This document shows, piece after piece, positions 25,765 to 33,895 of a stretch of 64,000 nucleotides of DNA. The position numbers were made by a program, and so were the translations under genes. The stretch spans positions 2,914,001-2,978,000 of the forward strand of contig OZ242360.1 of assembly GCA_965208775.1 (NCBI GenBank), given 5' to 3'. Under the pieces are notes generated by a model. The model saw only the letters and a list, made by a program, of their open reading frames with translations. It had not been told where the DNA came from and ran no database searches. How positions within the stretch are numbered: position 1 is the first letter of the stretch; each line of letters opens with the position of its first letter. The DNA comes from JAPOVO01 sp026708165 (GTDB lineage: Bacteria; Chloroflexota; UBA11872; VXNJ01).

Positions 25765-26793
25765 CTAGGCAGCGTCTCCCATGACGCCGGGCACGTGGGC
25801 GGGCTGCTTCGGGGGCCAGGGGATCTGGTCGGGCCGCATCCTCTCGTAGGCCGCCTTGGCTATCGAGTCCGCCTCGTCCAGCTCGCTTTCCGGGAGGTCC
25901 CACTCAAAGGCCTCTATCGCCTCGTCGACCTCGGACGGACGGCGGAAGCCTATCAGCGCCGAGCTGACTGCGGATTGGCGGCGCTGCCACCGAATCCCGA
26001 GCTGCGGCAGCGTGCCGCCGTTTCGCTCGGCGATGGCTTTGAGCTTGCCGACGGCGATCTGATTCGGCTCGAAGTGCTCCTCCTCGAAGAACGGCAGACC
26101 GTCCGGGTGACCGCGGGACCGTATCTCGTCGCTGAACGTGACCGAGTCGAACTGCCCGACGAGCCAGCCGTATGCCAAGGAACCGTGGGTGAGGATGCCA
26201 ATACCGGAGTCCTCGCAATATGGCATCGTGGACTCTTCCGGTCCCCTGTCGAGCATGTTGTAGCTGATCTCATTCGCCGTGATCGGACCGCACTCTTCGG
26301 CCCGGTCGAGCAGGGGCCGCTTGAAGTTGGAGACTCCGACGTGACGCGCTTTGCCTTGGTCCACAAGCCGGTTCAACTCTTCCATCGAGTCTTCGATGGG
26401 AGTGTTTTCGTCGGGCCAGTGAATGAGCAGCACGTCCAGGCAATCGGTGTTCAGGCGTCTGAGGCTTTCCTCGGCCGAGCGCCTGATCGCCTCGGGGCGG
26501 GAGTCGCGGTAATGGCCGCCGGTGATGGGGTGATTCCGCAGAAGGCCGCACTTGGTGACGATGACGATGTCGTCGGATTTGGGATTCATGATTTCGGCGA
26601 GCATTTCTTCGGAGATTCCGTAGACTCGGGCCGTGTCGAAGCAGTTGATTCCCGCGTCGAGCGCGCGATGGATGGACTTTTTGGCGTCGTCGACGACGCT
26701 GGGCCAGTAGCCGACCGTCCCGCCTATCGCATAGCACCCAAACCCGATGAACGAGACCTTGAGTCCCGATTTGCCAAGAGTCCGGTATTCCAT
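25765..26793 (-). CDS. Aldo/keto reductase
   Basis: A 342-residue NADPH-dependent oxidoreductase of the AKR superfamily, predicted (beta/alpha)8 barrel. The full tetrad is visible: D and Y in FDTARVYG, K in IVTKCG and H in VLLIHWPD. The N-terminus MEYRTLGKSGLKVS is typical of bacterial AKR enzymes. An ATG five codons upstream (26808) is an alternative start. The ATG at 26793 has GAGG about ten bases before it. It heads a two-gene unit with the amidohydrolase fusion and is divergent from the ferritin-like gene at 26975. Its substrate is probably a sugar, aldose or ketone, not decided here. Confidence 0.92.
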   Translation of the reverse strand: MEYRTLGKSGLKVSFIGFGCYAIGGTVGYWPSVVDDAKKSIHRALDAGINCFDTARVYGISEEMLAEIMNPKSDDIVIVTKCGLLRNHPITGGHYRDSRPEAIRRSAEESLRRLNTDCLDVLLIHWPDENTPIEDSMEELNRLVDQGKARHVGVSNFKRPLLDRAEECGPITANEISYNMLDRGPEESTMPYCEDSGIGILTHGSLAYGWLVGQFDSVTFSDEIRSRGHPDGLPFFEEEHFEPNQIAVGKLKAIAERNGGTLPQLGIRWQRRQSAVSSALIGFRRPSEVDEAIEAFEWDLPESELDEADSIAKAAYERMRPDQIPWPPKQPAHVPGVMGDAA

Positions 26794-26861
26794 CTTGGGC
26801 CGCCTCATTCCGGTCGATACGCCATGCGCGCGGCCAAGCTAACACCGCGCGGTGTGTGATT

Positions 26862-26903
26862 CAAGCCGTGTGTGTCAATCGCTGTGATTCCCACACAGGC
26901 TTG
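26862..26903. promoter_or_regulatory. Imperfect inverted repeat in a divergent promoter region
   Basis: CAAGCCGTGTGTG (26862-26874) faces CCACACAGGCTTG (26891-26903) across 16 bases. The arms pair at most positions with one offset base. The element is upstream of both the minus-strand aldo/keto reductase and the plus-strand ferritin-like gene, which makes an operator more likely than a terminator. No regulator gene is adjacent. Confidence 0.35.
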
Positions 26904-26974
26904 CAGATAGTATGCTTCGGATCAATGCGGGATGGCAGTCGCGAGAAACCGACTCGAAGTCGGGACGGGGGTGA

Positions 26975-28381
26975 GTGAACGTGGCGATCAAGGAGCCTAA
27001 ACCGGAAACTCGGATTATCTGGGACTCCGACACGCTGGAGCGGATGAACGTCCAGGTGGACGGCAAGTTCGAGGCTGGATTTCTGCGCGTTCCCGTGGAG
27101 CGAATGCGCCTGCGGCGCTACGTGGAATTCGAGAAGCTGGCGATGCTGGCGATCTGCGGTCAACTGCCGAGCGTGCCGGTTTACGAGGACATCGGCAAGC
27201 TGTCTGAGATCGCCTATGAGGACGTTCTGCTGGCGATCAGGCTGGAAGAGCGCAACCACGAGCATCCAGGCGGGAAGCGCGAGAAGATCGACGAAGAGCC
27301 GTTCGAGGAATTCACGCGACATCTCGATCATCCCGACTCGCTGGCCGAGTTCTACGGGAATCTCTTCGAGGTGCTGTGCAAAGCCCAGCTCGAAGCGTAC
27401 AAGCGGCACCGCGCCGAGAGCGACGAGTTCTTCAACCGTCCGACCGCGAAGATTCTCGAAGACGCAATCGCCACCAAACGGGCGCAGGTCAAGTGGGGCG
27501 GCGACAGATATCGGGAAATGCTGAGCGGTCTGGACGAGGCTGAGCAGTCTGCGGTGAGGAAACGGGTACGGGCTTTCCGGTCGCTGCTGAAGTGGGCCGG
27601 CGGAGTTGACGGCACGTTATCCGCCACCAAGCCCGCCATCGAACCGGGGAGCATGGAACCGATTCCCGAGGAAGTGAACTTCGATCCGGCGTTCAAGTTC
27701 GACACCGGTTACATGAGCCGGGAGGACACGCTCTACTGGCGCGAGAACCGGATCAAGTTCGACGGCGTGGACGATAACGGGAACGAGATCACAGACCGCG
27801 GCTATCAGCTTTACAGCTATTGCTGCGAGATCGACGTGTTCTTGCAGTTCGCGATGATTATCTACAGGGCTTCACGCGACTTGCCGCTGGGTTTCTATCG
27901 GGACACGACGCGCCAGCTTTGGGACGAGTTCAGGCACACGTCGATGGGCCATCGGGTGATGAGGCTCAACGGCATCGACCCGATGGACCTGATACGGCCC
28001 ATGCGCTGGACCGTCTGGCGCCAGATGTCGGTTGCCGAGAACTACGCCTGGATCACGCAGACCGGGGAAGCGTGCTCGCTGGTTGGAAAGCACAAGCAGC
28101 GTAAGAACTTCATCAGTGACGGCAGATTCCACGAGCAGACGTTGATCGAGTGGGATATCTCGGACGAGAGCCAGCACGTCCGCTACGGGGCGCGCTGGTT
28201 CAGGGCGGTCCTGGACGACGACGAGTTCGAGGGATCGTCAAAGCAGTTCGTGATCAATGCGACCGAGAAGTTCAACTGGCTCTACTATCAGCACATGAAG
28301 AGACTTGACATAATCCCGAAGGGTTTGGAGGAGCCGAAGCCTTACAGGGGATGCGTGGAGTACGAGACGCTGGGGGCTTAG
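26975..28381 (+). CDS. Ferritin-like, possible diiron-carboxylate protein (DUF455-like)
   Basis: A 468-residue soluble protein that I cannot name. Its C-terminal half shows two E-x-x-H motifs in helical context, WDEFRHTSMGHRVM (E318, H321) and ISDESQHVRYGARWF (E398, H401), with further acidic residues (E285, E392). That spacing and the H-V-x-x-G-x-R-W-F ending resemble DUF455/MiaE-like ferritin folds that bind two iron atoms. The N-terminal 250 residues are helical and charged with no recognised domain. Start GTG at 26975; another GTG lies six bases later. It is monocistronic and followed by a repeat-filled gap. An oxygenase or oxidase role is inference. Confidence 0.6.
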   Translation: MNVAIKEPKPETRIIWDSDTLERMNVQVDGKFEAGFLRVPVERMRLRRYVEFEKLAMLAICGQLPSVPVYEDIGKLSEIAYEDVLLAIRLEERNHEHPGGKREKIDEEPFEEFTRHLDHPDSLAEFYGNLFEVLCKAQLEAYKRHRAESDEFFNRPTAKILEDAIATKRAQVKWGGDRYREMLSGLDEAEQSAVRKRVRAFRSLLKWAGGVDGTLSATKPAIEPGSMEPIPEEVNFDPAFKFDTGYMSREDTLYWRENRIKFDGVDDNGNEITDRGYQLYSYCCEIDVFLQFAMIIYRASRDLPLGFYRDTTRQLWDEFRHTSMGHRVMRLNGIDPMDLIRPMRWTVWRQMSVAENYAWITQTGEACSLVGKHKQRKNFISDGRFHEQTLIEWDISDESQHVRYGARWFRAVLDDDEFEGSSKQFVINATEKFNWLYYQHMKRLDIIPKGLEEPKPYRGCVEYETLGA

Positions 28382-28491
28382 GGGCAGTTAACGGACTGCG
28401 GGCGTGGGTTGTCGACGGGGGTTAAGAGACCCTTGTTCAGCGCAGTCGAAGTGCTCGCGACTAACGGGATATTCTGCCAGCCGTTCAAGGG

Positions 28492-28544
28492 ATGGATTCC
28501 CGCCCCCGATCGGGTCGAGGGCAGGCTTTTCGCGGGAATGACGG
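28492..28544. repeat. Palindromic repeat, family B
   Basis: Full-length copy running from GGATTCCCGCCCCCGATC to TTCGCGGGAATGACGG, in the 541-base gap 28382-28922. No gene is supported in that gap. Confidence 0.75.
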
Positions 28545-28581
28545 TCAGATCGCCGGAGAGGGAGGCTTGCCGGAAACGGGG

Positions 28582-28667
28582 ATGGGTTCCCGCTCCCCGC
28601 TTTCGCGGGGACATACTTCGCGAGAATGACGGCTGGGACACTGGACTCCGGCTTTCGCTGGAATGAC
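28582..28667. repeat. Two tandem family B repeats
   Basis: A copy at 28582-28632 (GGGTTCCCGCTCCCCG to GCGAGAATGACGG) is followed by a short degenerate copy at 28642-28667 (GGACTCCGGCTTTCGC to GGAATGAC). Confidence 0.65.
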
Positions 28668-28691
28668 AATTGAGGGCGGCCGGCGGAAGAA

Positions 28692-28716
28692 GGGCGGTTC
28701 GCGAACCGCCCCTACG
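28692..28716. repeat. Palindromic repeat, family C
   Basis: GGGCGGTTCGCGAACCGCCC is a perfect 20-base palindrome, followed by CTACGG. Confidence 0.75.
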
Positions 28717-28733
28717 GAGTCGGGACGATGGTG

Positions 28734-28820
28734 CGGATTCCCGCTCCCGGCTTTCGCGGGGACATGCTTCGCGGGACTGACGGCTGGGAGACTGGATTCC
28801 GGCTTTCGCCGGAATGACGG
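28734..28820. repeat. Two tandem family B repeats
   Basis: A long copy at 28734-28782 and a short copy at 28794-28820 (GGATTCCGGC to GCCGGAATGACGG). Together with the preceding copies this gap is almost wholly made of repeats. Confidence 0.65.
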
Positions 28821-28922
28821 GTGACGGCGTCGCCGACCAGAGAAAGCGAGTCCTTGATGTGAGAACCGCTCCGGTCGCACGTCCCGACCTTGGCTGACGC
28901 CGGTTCGAGAACCTAGGAGCCG

Positions 28923-29858
28923 ATGGAAGAAGAGCGCGTTCTATATCTGAACGGTGAGTTCATACGGGAGTCGCGCGCGGGGCTTCCGATCACCGACGCA
29001 GGCGTGCTGTACGGCCACGCGGTGTTCGAGTACACGCGGACGTTCAACCACTCACCCTTCCGGCTTGGCGAGCACCTGGAGCGGCTGTACGCGTCGATGC
29101 GCTACGCCGAGATCGAATGCGGCCTCACCCTGCTGGAGATGGAGCTCGTGACCCTGGAGACGGTCGAGCGGAACCGGCATCTGTACGACCCGGGGGACGA
29201 CATCGGCATTTCGCACAACGTGTCCAACGGCCCGATTGCCGGGTTCGGTCCGCCGCCGCCGGGCGGGTTCAGGCCGACGGTGCTGGTGTATACATGGCCG
29301 TTGTCGCGGCGCAGTCCGGAAATCGCGGAGGTCTATACGAACGGTGTCGAGGTGGTCGTGACATCTCAGCGAACAGTCCCGGCTCGGTTGATCGATCCGA
29401 AGTCGAAGAACAGGAGCCGCATTCACTACGTACTGGCGGACCTGGAGGCTCGGCGGGTCGATCCGAAGGCGTGGGCGCTGCTGATGGACGACGATGGATT
29501 CATTGCCGAAGGGGTGGGGGCGAATTTCTTCATCGTGCGGGACGGCGAGCTAATCTCGCCCGAACCTCGCAACATCCTGCTGGGTGTGACGCGGGCGGCG
29601 GTGATCGAGCTGGCGGGCGGTCTCGGGATTCCGTTTCGGGAAACTAATTTCGGCCAGTACGAGGCAATTATGGCCGATGAGGCGTTCTTCACGACGACGC
29701 CTTACGTGATCGTGCCGGTGCGAGAGGTGAGCGGGAGGCGAGTTGGCGACGGCGTGCCTGGTCCGGTGACGGCCCGGCTAGTGCGGGCGTTCAAGGAGCT
29801 TGTCGGCCTGGACTTCGTTGAGCAGGCGGAGCGATTTGGGGGAGCCCCCTCACCCTAG
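28923..29858 (+). CDS. Class IV PLP aminotransferase, paralogue of 19557-20522
   Basis: A 311-residue fold-type IV aminotransferase, clearly paralogous to the gene at 19557. Shared stretches include YLNGEFI, the TRTFNHSPFRLGEHLERLYA block, the PLP lysine region PKSKNRSRIHY and EGVGANFFIV. ATG 28923 follows a GGAG with very short spacing. The C-terminus is unusual: the last codons and the TAG stop lie inside a family A repeat (29846-29883), so the protein ends GGAPSP where the paralogue continues about nine residues further. It is monocistronic as far as seen. The amino donor and acceptor are unknown. Confidence 0.88.
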   Translation: MEEERVLYLNGEFIRESRAGLPITDAGVLYGHAVFEYTRTFNHSPFRLGEHLERLYASMRYAEIECGLTLLEMELVTLETVERNRHLYDPGDDIGISHNVSNGPIAGFGPPPPGGFRPTVLVYTWPLSRRSPEIAEVYTNGVEVVVTSQRTVPARLIDPKSKNRSRIHYVLADLEARRVDPKAWALLMDDDGFIAEGVGANFFIVRDGELISPEPRNILLGVTRAAVIELAGGLGIPFRETNFGQYEAIMADEAFFTTTPYVIVPVREVSGRRVGDGVPGPVTARLVRAFKELVGLDFVEQAERFGGAPSP

Positions 29859-29883
29859 CCCTCTCCCACGAGGGGAGAGGGGA
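29846..29883. repeat. Palindromic repeat, family A, overlapping a gene end
   Basis: CCCTCACCCTAG leads into CCCTCTCCC facing GGGGAGAGGGG. The TAG at 29856-29858 is the stop codon of the aminotransferase, so the element was inserted at, or has replaced, the original gene end. Confidence 0.75.
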
Positions 29884-29992
29884 GATTGTAGCGGGTGAAC
29901 GGACGTTGGAGAGGGAGGCGGCGACTTGGTGCGAGTACTGTTAGTGGGTTGAATGCGGCAAGGCGCCGTGACGGGCCAGGCGTAGGGAGGGG

Positions 29993-30631
29993 CTAGGCGG
30001 CTGTGCCTATACCCTCGCTGACGAAGCAGGCGACTCTGAATTCGACTTGCAGGCTGACGTTCTTGAGGCCACGTTCGCCGAAGAAGAAACGCAGCAGCCG
30101 GCGGGCGTCGTCAAGCGTCTCGAACTCGAAGGCGGTCTCGATGACAACGACCTCGAAACCGAGGTCGATCCACGCGTCGATATCGCTGACCGATTTCTCA
30201 CCGCCGAGCGCGGTGAACTCGTCACCGCCGGCGTTGTCGACTATCACAATTGGCCCGCCCGCTCTTGTGACGCGGCGAATCTCGGACAACCCCGGTGAGA
30301 TGTCGTGGTAGCCGGGGAAGAAGTAGGCCCAGGTCGCGTATGCGCCTTCGAACGAGGCGTCGGTGAATGGGAGGGCCTGCGCCTGGCCCCGGCACCAGGG
30401 CAGCGGCCGCTCGGGCCGGACCATTCCGGCGGACGGCTCCAGAGCGACGACAGTGCGGGAAGGCGTGGTGAGTGCCTCGGCGGTGAATCCGTCTCCTGCT
30501 CCGACGTCGAGAACGAGGCCGCTTTGGGGCAGCGTTTCGTCGAGAAACCGGATGACCTTGCCGGCCCTATCCATGCTGGCTCGCTCGATAGCAAACAGGT
30601 CGGGATCGGTCGCGCCGTAGAAGGGGATCAC
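29993..30631 (-). CDS. Class I SAM-dependent methyltransferase
   Basis: A 212-residue Rossmann-type methyltransferase. Motif I is VLDVGAGDGFTAEAL, the acidic residue of motif II lies in VVALEPSAGMV, and the later AQALPFTDASFEGAYATW fits the UbiE/Methyltransf_11 pattern. The frame is open up to an ATG at 30772, but those extra 47 codons overlap a remnant of a kinase gene read in another frame. The GTG at 30631 is preferred because it forms a GTGA overlap with the remnant's stop codon. This paralogue is only distantly similar to those at 33020 and 36923. Substrate unknown. Confidence 0.8.
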   Translation of the reverse strand: MIPFYGATDPDLFAIERASMDRAGKVIRFLDETLPQSGLVLDVGAGDGFTAEALTTPSRTVVALEPSAGMVRPERPLPWCRGQAQALPFTDASFEGAYATWAYFFPGYHDISPGLSEIRRVTRAGGPIVIVDNAGGDEFTALGGEKSVSDIDAWIDLGFEVVVIETAFEFETLDDARRLLRFFFGERGLKNVSLQVEFRVACFVSEGIGTAA

Positions 30632-30768
30632 CCCTTGGCTGCGGTTTGCGGGTTTTGGTCTGTCTGGGGCGGATTCGGCTTCGGGGGAACGCAAGGTAAC
30701 GCTTGTCGGTCGCTCAGACTGGTCGACTCCAAGACCCAGTCGAGAATCGAGTGGAAGTCGCGTCCACG
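30628..30768 (-). pseudogene. 3' remnant of a P-loop kinase gene (copy of 33896-34513)
   Basis: Read on the minus strand, this frame gives DFHSILDWVLESTSLSDRQ and then PCVPPKPNPPQ. The intact kinase at 33896-34513 ends DYDSILEWVLESTSLSAPQ and then PCAPPRRIPPQ. DNA similarity is high from about 30665 to 30760 and stops abruptly upstream, where an in-frame TGA appears. No kinase start or P-loop remains. The remnant frame ends at a TGA that overlaps the GTG start of the downstream methyltransferase, so coupling has survived loss of the upstream gene. Sequence comparison is direct; the loss scenario is inference. Confidence 0.75.
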
Positions 30769-30845
30769 TCATCAGTTGCGGGAGCCTGGAGAACCCCGGC
30801 TTTTGAAGTCACCTGTGCCGCCTTAGTGTTCAGGTTTCCTCTATA

Positions 30846-31595
30846 TCAAGTCTTCGCGCAAATCTTCATCACCTGGCGGATGGGGTGATCGGGACCATCA
30901 TCGGTTCCAAGATTTTCGAAGTCAGCTTCATAAATCCTACTAGACGTTTCCGAGCGAACCCTGAAGCTGATCCCCGGGTCCCTGATCAGCAGCTTGGCGA
31001 AGTCGGCGCCTCGGTCATCAGGAAGGAAGACTCTCCACCCTCCCTCCCACCATGTGTGGGTCTGGTAGGCGGCGGCGTGTCTGTGCCAGCGGTATTCCAC
31101 CTTGATGTCGTACTCACCGTCGTCAAGGTTCGATAGTCCTTCGTCCGGAATGTCGTACCAGAACAGATATACCAAGAATGGAAACCGTCGAGTGGTCTCA
31201 CCGCAACGGACTTCCAAAGCCGCATTACCCGAGGAGGAATTGATCACGGCCCAGTGTGTGCCGTCACGGTTGGCGTACCACCAATTGCCGTAGTCATTCG
31301 CTTGAGGACGTGGAGGTTCAACCGGTGTCGTCGCAGGGGCAGAGGCGGAATCCGGAAATGCCCAGTTGAAAGCTGCGCGGATATCCTCGCGATGATCGTT
31401 CTGACAGGCTTGCTCGGCTACGGGTCCGTCTCCGAACGTCCGCTGATAAATGCCTACATTGTGCTCATTGCCCACGAACCGCTCAAAAGCATCGTTCGCC
31501 TCCACGCAGGTTGTGGGCCATTGCGCCAGGGCAGCGGTGGCAATTCCGGCAGACAGGAGCAAGCCAGCGAGGATGGCGAAGATGGAGCGTTTCAT
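30846..31595 (-). CDS. Secreted protein of unknown function
   Basis: A 249-residue protein with a Sec signal peptide (MKRSIFAILAGLLLSAGIAT, cleavage probably after ALA). The mature N-terminus has CVEANDAF, GNEHNVGIYQRTFGDG and CQNDHREDIRAAFNWAF, which looks like a small conserved helical module with two cysteines. A proline-rich linker follows, then a beta-rich C-terminal region with many tryptophans and tyrosines (WWYANRDGTHWAVIN, EYRWHRHAAAYQTHTWWEGG). I do not recognise the family. It sits between a NUDIX gene and a kinase remnant, where the intact cassette copy has a kinase, so it may have arrived by insertion. Confidence 0.7.
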   Translation of the reverse strand: MKRSIFAILAGLLLSAGIATAALAQWPTTCVEANDAFERFVGNEHNVGIYQRTFGDGPVAEQACQNDHREDIRAAFNWAFPDSASAPATTPVEPPRPQANDYGNWWYANRDGTHWAVINSSSGNAALEVRCGETTRRFPFLVYLFWYDIPDEGLSNLDDGEYDIKVEYRWHRHAAAYQTHTWWEGGWRVFLPDDRGADFAKLLIRDPGISFRVRSETSSRIYEADFENLGTDDGPDHPIRQVMKICAKT

Positions 31596-31690
31596 CGCTC
31601 TATGGCGCTCTTGAGGCCAGCAATTCGACAGGCGAGTGCTTTAAGACCGCGACCGAGATTCAACTGTTGAGCCTCCACTTCGGCGACATC

Positions 31691-32200
31691 TTAACGCAGA
31701 CGCTCTGTGGCGTAGGAGAACGGACCGGCGTCGATTGGCTGGGTCGGAATCTCGCCGGCGATCAGGGGCGCCAGGAGATCGGCCATGCGGTGCGGTGAGA
31801 ACCTCTCGCGCGACTGGCGGATTTCGTCGATAGACCACCAGCGGTATTCGGTAGTCACCTTCGCCTCGGATCCGGTGAGACTGCAGATGTCGACCTCGGG
31901 TGTTTCAAGCAACCGGACGAGATAGAAGCGTCCGATCCTACGATAGGTCTGATGACGGCCGTGCCAGAGGTGTGCGCCTTTCCACACCCAGGGGCCGAGT
32001 TGTTCGACCTCGATGCCTGTCTCTTCCTTGAGCTCACGCCGCGCGGCTTGTTCGTAAGTTTCGCCGGCTTGAAGGCCGCCGCCGGGGGTTATCCATAACG
32101 GCCCGCCATTGCCTTCGAGGCGAAGGAGCAGGACTTCGTCCTTTTCGTTGAGGACTATCAGCCGGGCGGCTGGGCGGTCGATGGGTCTCTCTTGCTGCAT
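31691..32200 (-). CDS. NUDIX hydrolase (paralogue of 34510-35052)
   Basis: About 169 residues of a NUDIX-fold pyrophosphatase. The Nudix box spans roughly residues 38-60, with GGGLQAGETYEQAARRELKE followed by ETG, matching GX5EX7REUXEEXGU. Such enzymes cleave nucleoside diphosphates linked to other moieties; the substrate cannot be read here. ATG 32200 is chosen to match the N-terminus of the paralogue (RPIDRP); AAGG lies about nine bases upstream. It is 64 bases downstream of the glycerophosphodiesterase gene on the same strand. Its high similarity to 34510-35052 shows a local duplication. Confidence 0.9.
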   Translation of the reverse strand: MQQERPIDRPAARLIVLNEKDEVLLLRLEGNGGPLWITPGGGLQAGETYEQAARRELKEETGIEVEQLGPWVWKGAHLWHGRHQTYRRIGRFYLVRLLETPEVDICSLTGSEAKVTTEYRWWSIDEIRQSRERFSPHRMADLLAPLIAGEIPTQPIDAGPFSYATERLR

Positions 32201-32264
32201 CGTTCGTAACCTTAGGGACTGCACGGGCAATTGAGGCCCGATTTGATCGATAGGCACGTCCAGG

Positions 32265-33023
32265 TCACTGTTGTAGTCGTTCAGCTCGAATCCTGAGGGC
32301 GGTTTCGAGGCGGTCGGTATCGAATCGGTCTACGCCAATGGCGACGGCGTGTCGCATCTCGGCTTCGGAATCCAGGTCCGCCCCGTGGACCGCGAGTCCT
32401 CGACTGTGCATTCGGTCGACAAAACCAGAAGTTAGCAACTGGGGCCTCACGTGCGCGGTCTGGGCGTCCATGGCAATCATCCAGTCGACTATCTGACGCT
32501 CTCTGAGCTCTGGTTGCATCCATTCCGGCAGCGGGTCGGCAAAGAAGACTCCGATGGCGCAACGCGGCTTGAGCCGCCCGGCCTCGACGAGAAGCGGCAC
32601 GTGAAACGAGGTCAGATCGACGGCGTCCGCGAGGCCTGATCGCGAGACGGTCTCGTGAACGCGATGGACGATGGCGGTCGACGAACTCTTCATCTCGATC
32701 TGGAAGCGCATTCCTCCACGGCCCAGATCCAGCACCTGTTCGAGCGTCGGCATCCGCTCGCCGGAGAAGGCGGTGTCAAACCACGAACCGGCGTCGAGTC
32801 TTTGGAGTTCGGCGAGCGTGAAGTCGCCGATGAATCCGGAACCTTCGTTCGTCCGACCCAGGTAGTGATCATGATGAACGACCAGCTTGCCGTCCGATGT
32901 CAGGTAAACGTCCAGCTCGATTCCGTCGGCTCCCTTGCTCAGGGCGCTTTCGAATGCCGGGAGAGTATTTTCCGGAGCGTTTGCAGCGTCGCCACGGTGG
33001 GCGAAGATGAGCGTTTTCGTCAA
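32265..33023 (-). CDS. Glycerophosphodiester phosphodiesterase (GDPD family)
   Basis: A 252-residue TIM-barrel phosphodiesterase that would split glycerophosphodiesters into an alcohol and glycerol 3-phosphate. Characteristic residues are HRGD at the N-terminus, then PENTLPAF, the metal residues in GIELDVYLTSDG, and VVHHDHYLGR. No signal peptide is present, so it is likely a cytosolic UgpQ-like form. The start is TTG at 33023, which overlaps the TGA of the upstream methyltransferase gene (TTGA arrangement), pointing to translational coupling. It sits in the middle of the NUDIX/kinase/methyltransferase cassette. Confidence 0.92.
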   Translation of the reverse strand: MTKTLIFAHRGDAANAPENTLPAFESALSKGADGIELDVYLTSDGKLVVHHDHYLGRTNEGSGFIGDFTLAELQRLDAGSWFDTAFSGERMPTLEQVLDLGRGGMRFQIEMKSSSTAIVHRVHETVSRSGLADAVDLTSFHVPLLVEAGRLKPRCAIGVFFADPLPEWMQPELRERQIVDWMIAMDAQTAHVRPQLLTSGFVDRMHSRGLAVHGADLDSEAEMRHAVAIGVDRFDTDRLETALRIRAERLQQ

Positions 33024-33886
33024 ACGGTGTCCGGTCTTTCCACCGACTGATCTCGCCTGACGACTGCGATTAGTTGGGCGCCGCCGTCGAGCGCTCCGGG
33101 TTCCCGGCAGTACTCGATCTCCCAGCGAAGAAACCAGTCGTAGAGGTCAGGGTCTTTCTCGAACGCCGCGACGACTTCGCCATTCAGTATCGACATGAAA
33201 CCCGCGGCCGAGGCGGCGACGATCTCACAGCGGTGGTCCAGCAAAAGCTCCTCGAACTCGCGCCAGCGGTACATGTGGGTCCAGTGGCCTTCTTTGGTGG
33301 TGCCCAAGGCGTCTCCGGTAGCCATCTGATGATCTAGGGCCTCTCGTCCATGATGCTGGATCCATGCGGGGAAACCGGGCAATGACATTCGGGCGGTTCC
33401 GATTACATTCGGGACACTAAGGGCCACGAATCCGCCGGGCTTGGTGACTCTCAGCAGCTCCTCCAGGGCGTCGCCAGCACGCTCCAGTACGTAACTGAGT
33501 CCGCCGCCGTAGCAGACCGTCCCGTCGAAGGTCGCGTCGTGGAAGAGACCGAGATCGAGGATGTCGGCCCTGTGCCATCCGTCCACAGAATCCAGCAAGC
33601 CCGCTTCCGCGACCTTTTGGCGATTCAGTCGAAGCTGCTCTTCCGAGATGTCGACTACGGAGACGGTGGCTCCCAGCCGGGCCAGTTCGACGGTGAATCG
33701 TCCGGGGCCTGCTCCCGCGTCCAAAACGCGGTCGCCGCGCTCAAAGAACCGACGCAGATAGTGAGTGTGGATTCGCGCCTGGATTCGGCTGGTCGCGCTC
33801 TGTTCAAACCGCTCCCACTCACCGTATCCCAGGCGGTTGAAGAAGTCGCGGATGCGGGCGGGATCGTAGTTTTGTTCCTGAGTCAC
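33020..33886 (-). CDS. Class I SAM-dependent methyltransferase (paralogue of 36923-37768)
   Basis: A 288-residue methyltransferase. Motif I is VLDAGAGPGRFTVELARLGA near residue 53, the motif II acid is in VVDISEEQLRLN, and the stretch CYGGGLSYVLERAGDALEEL with TKPGG follows. The C-terminal part LYDWFLRWEIEYCREPGALD is shared almost intact with the paralogue at 36923. The start is GTG at 33886, nine bases after the kinase stop. The gene's TGA overlaps the TTG of the glycerophosphodiesterase. The substrate, small molecule or otherwise, is unknown. Confidence 0.9.
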   Translation of the reverse strand: MTQEQNYDPARIRDFFNRLGYGEWERFEQSATSRIQARIHTHYLRRFFERGDRVLDAGAGPGRFTVELARLGATVSVVDISEEQLRLNRQKVAEAGLLDSVDGWHRADILDLGLFHDATFDGTVCYGGGLSYVLERAGDALEELLRVTKPGGFVALSVPNVIGTARMSLPGFPAWIQHHGREALDHQMATGDALGTTKEGHWTHMYRWREFEELLLDHRCEIVAASAAGFMSILNGEVVAAFEKDPDLYDWFLRWEIEYCREPGALDGGAQLIAVVRRDQSVERPDTV

Positions 33887-33895
33887 AGCAGTATT

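Noticed and set aside
26820..28820. A CRISPR array, considered because of repeated short sequences in nearby gaps
   Set aside because: The repeats differ in length and spacing, belong to three palindromic families and have no uniform spacers or cas genes.
28388..28880. Short frames encoding S-F-Q-R-K-P-E-S-S-like products
   Set aside because: They are translations of tandem family B and C repeats in a non-coding gap, a common source of spurious gene calls.
30632..30772. An N-terminal extension of the methyltransferase to an ATG at 30772
   Set aside because: The extra codons are an out-of-frame reading of the kinase remnant. The GTG at 30631 forms an overlap with the remnant's stop and gives the normal length.
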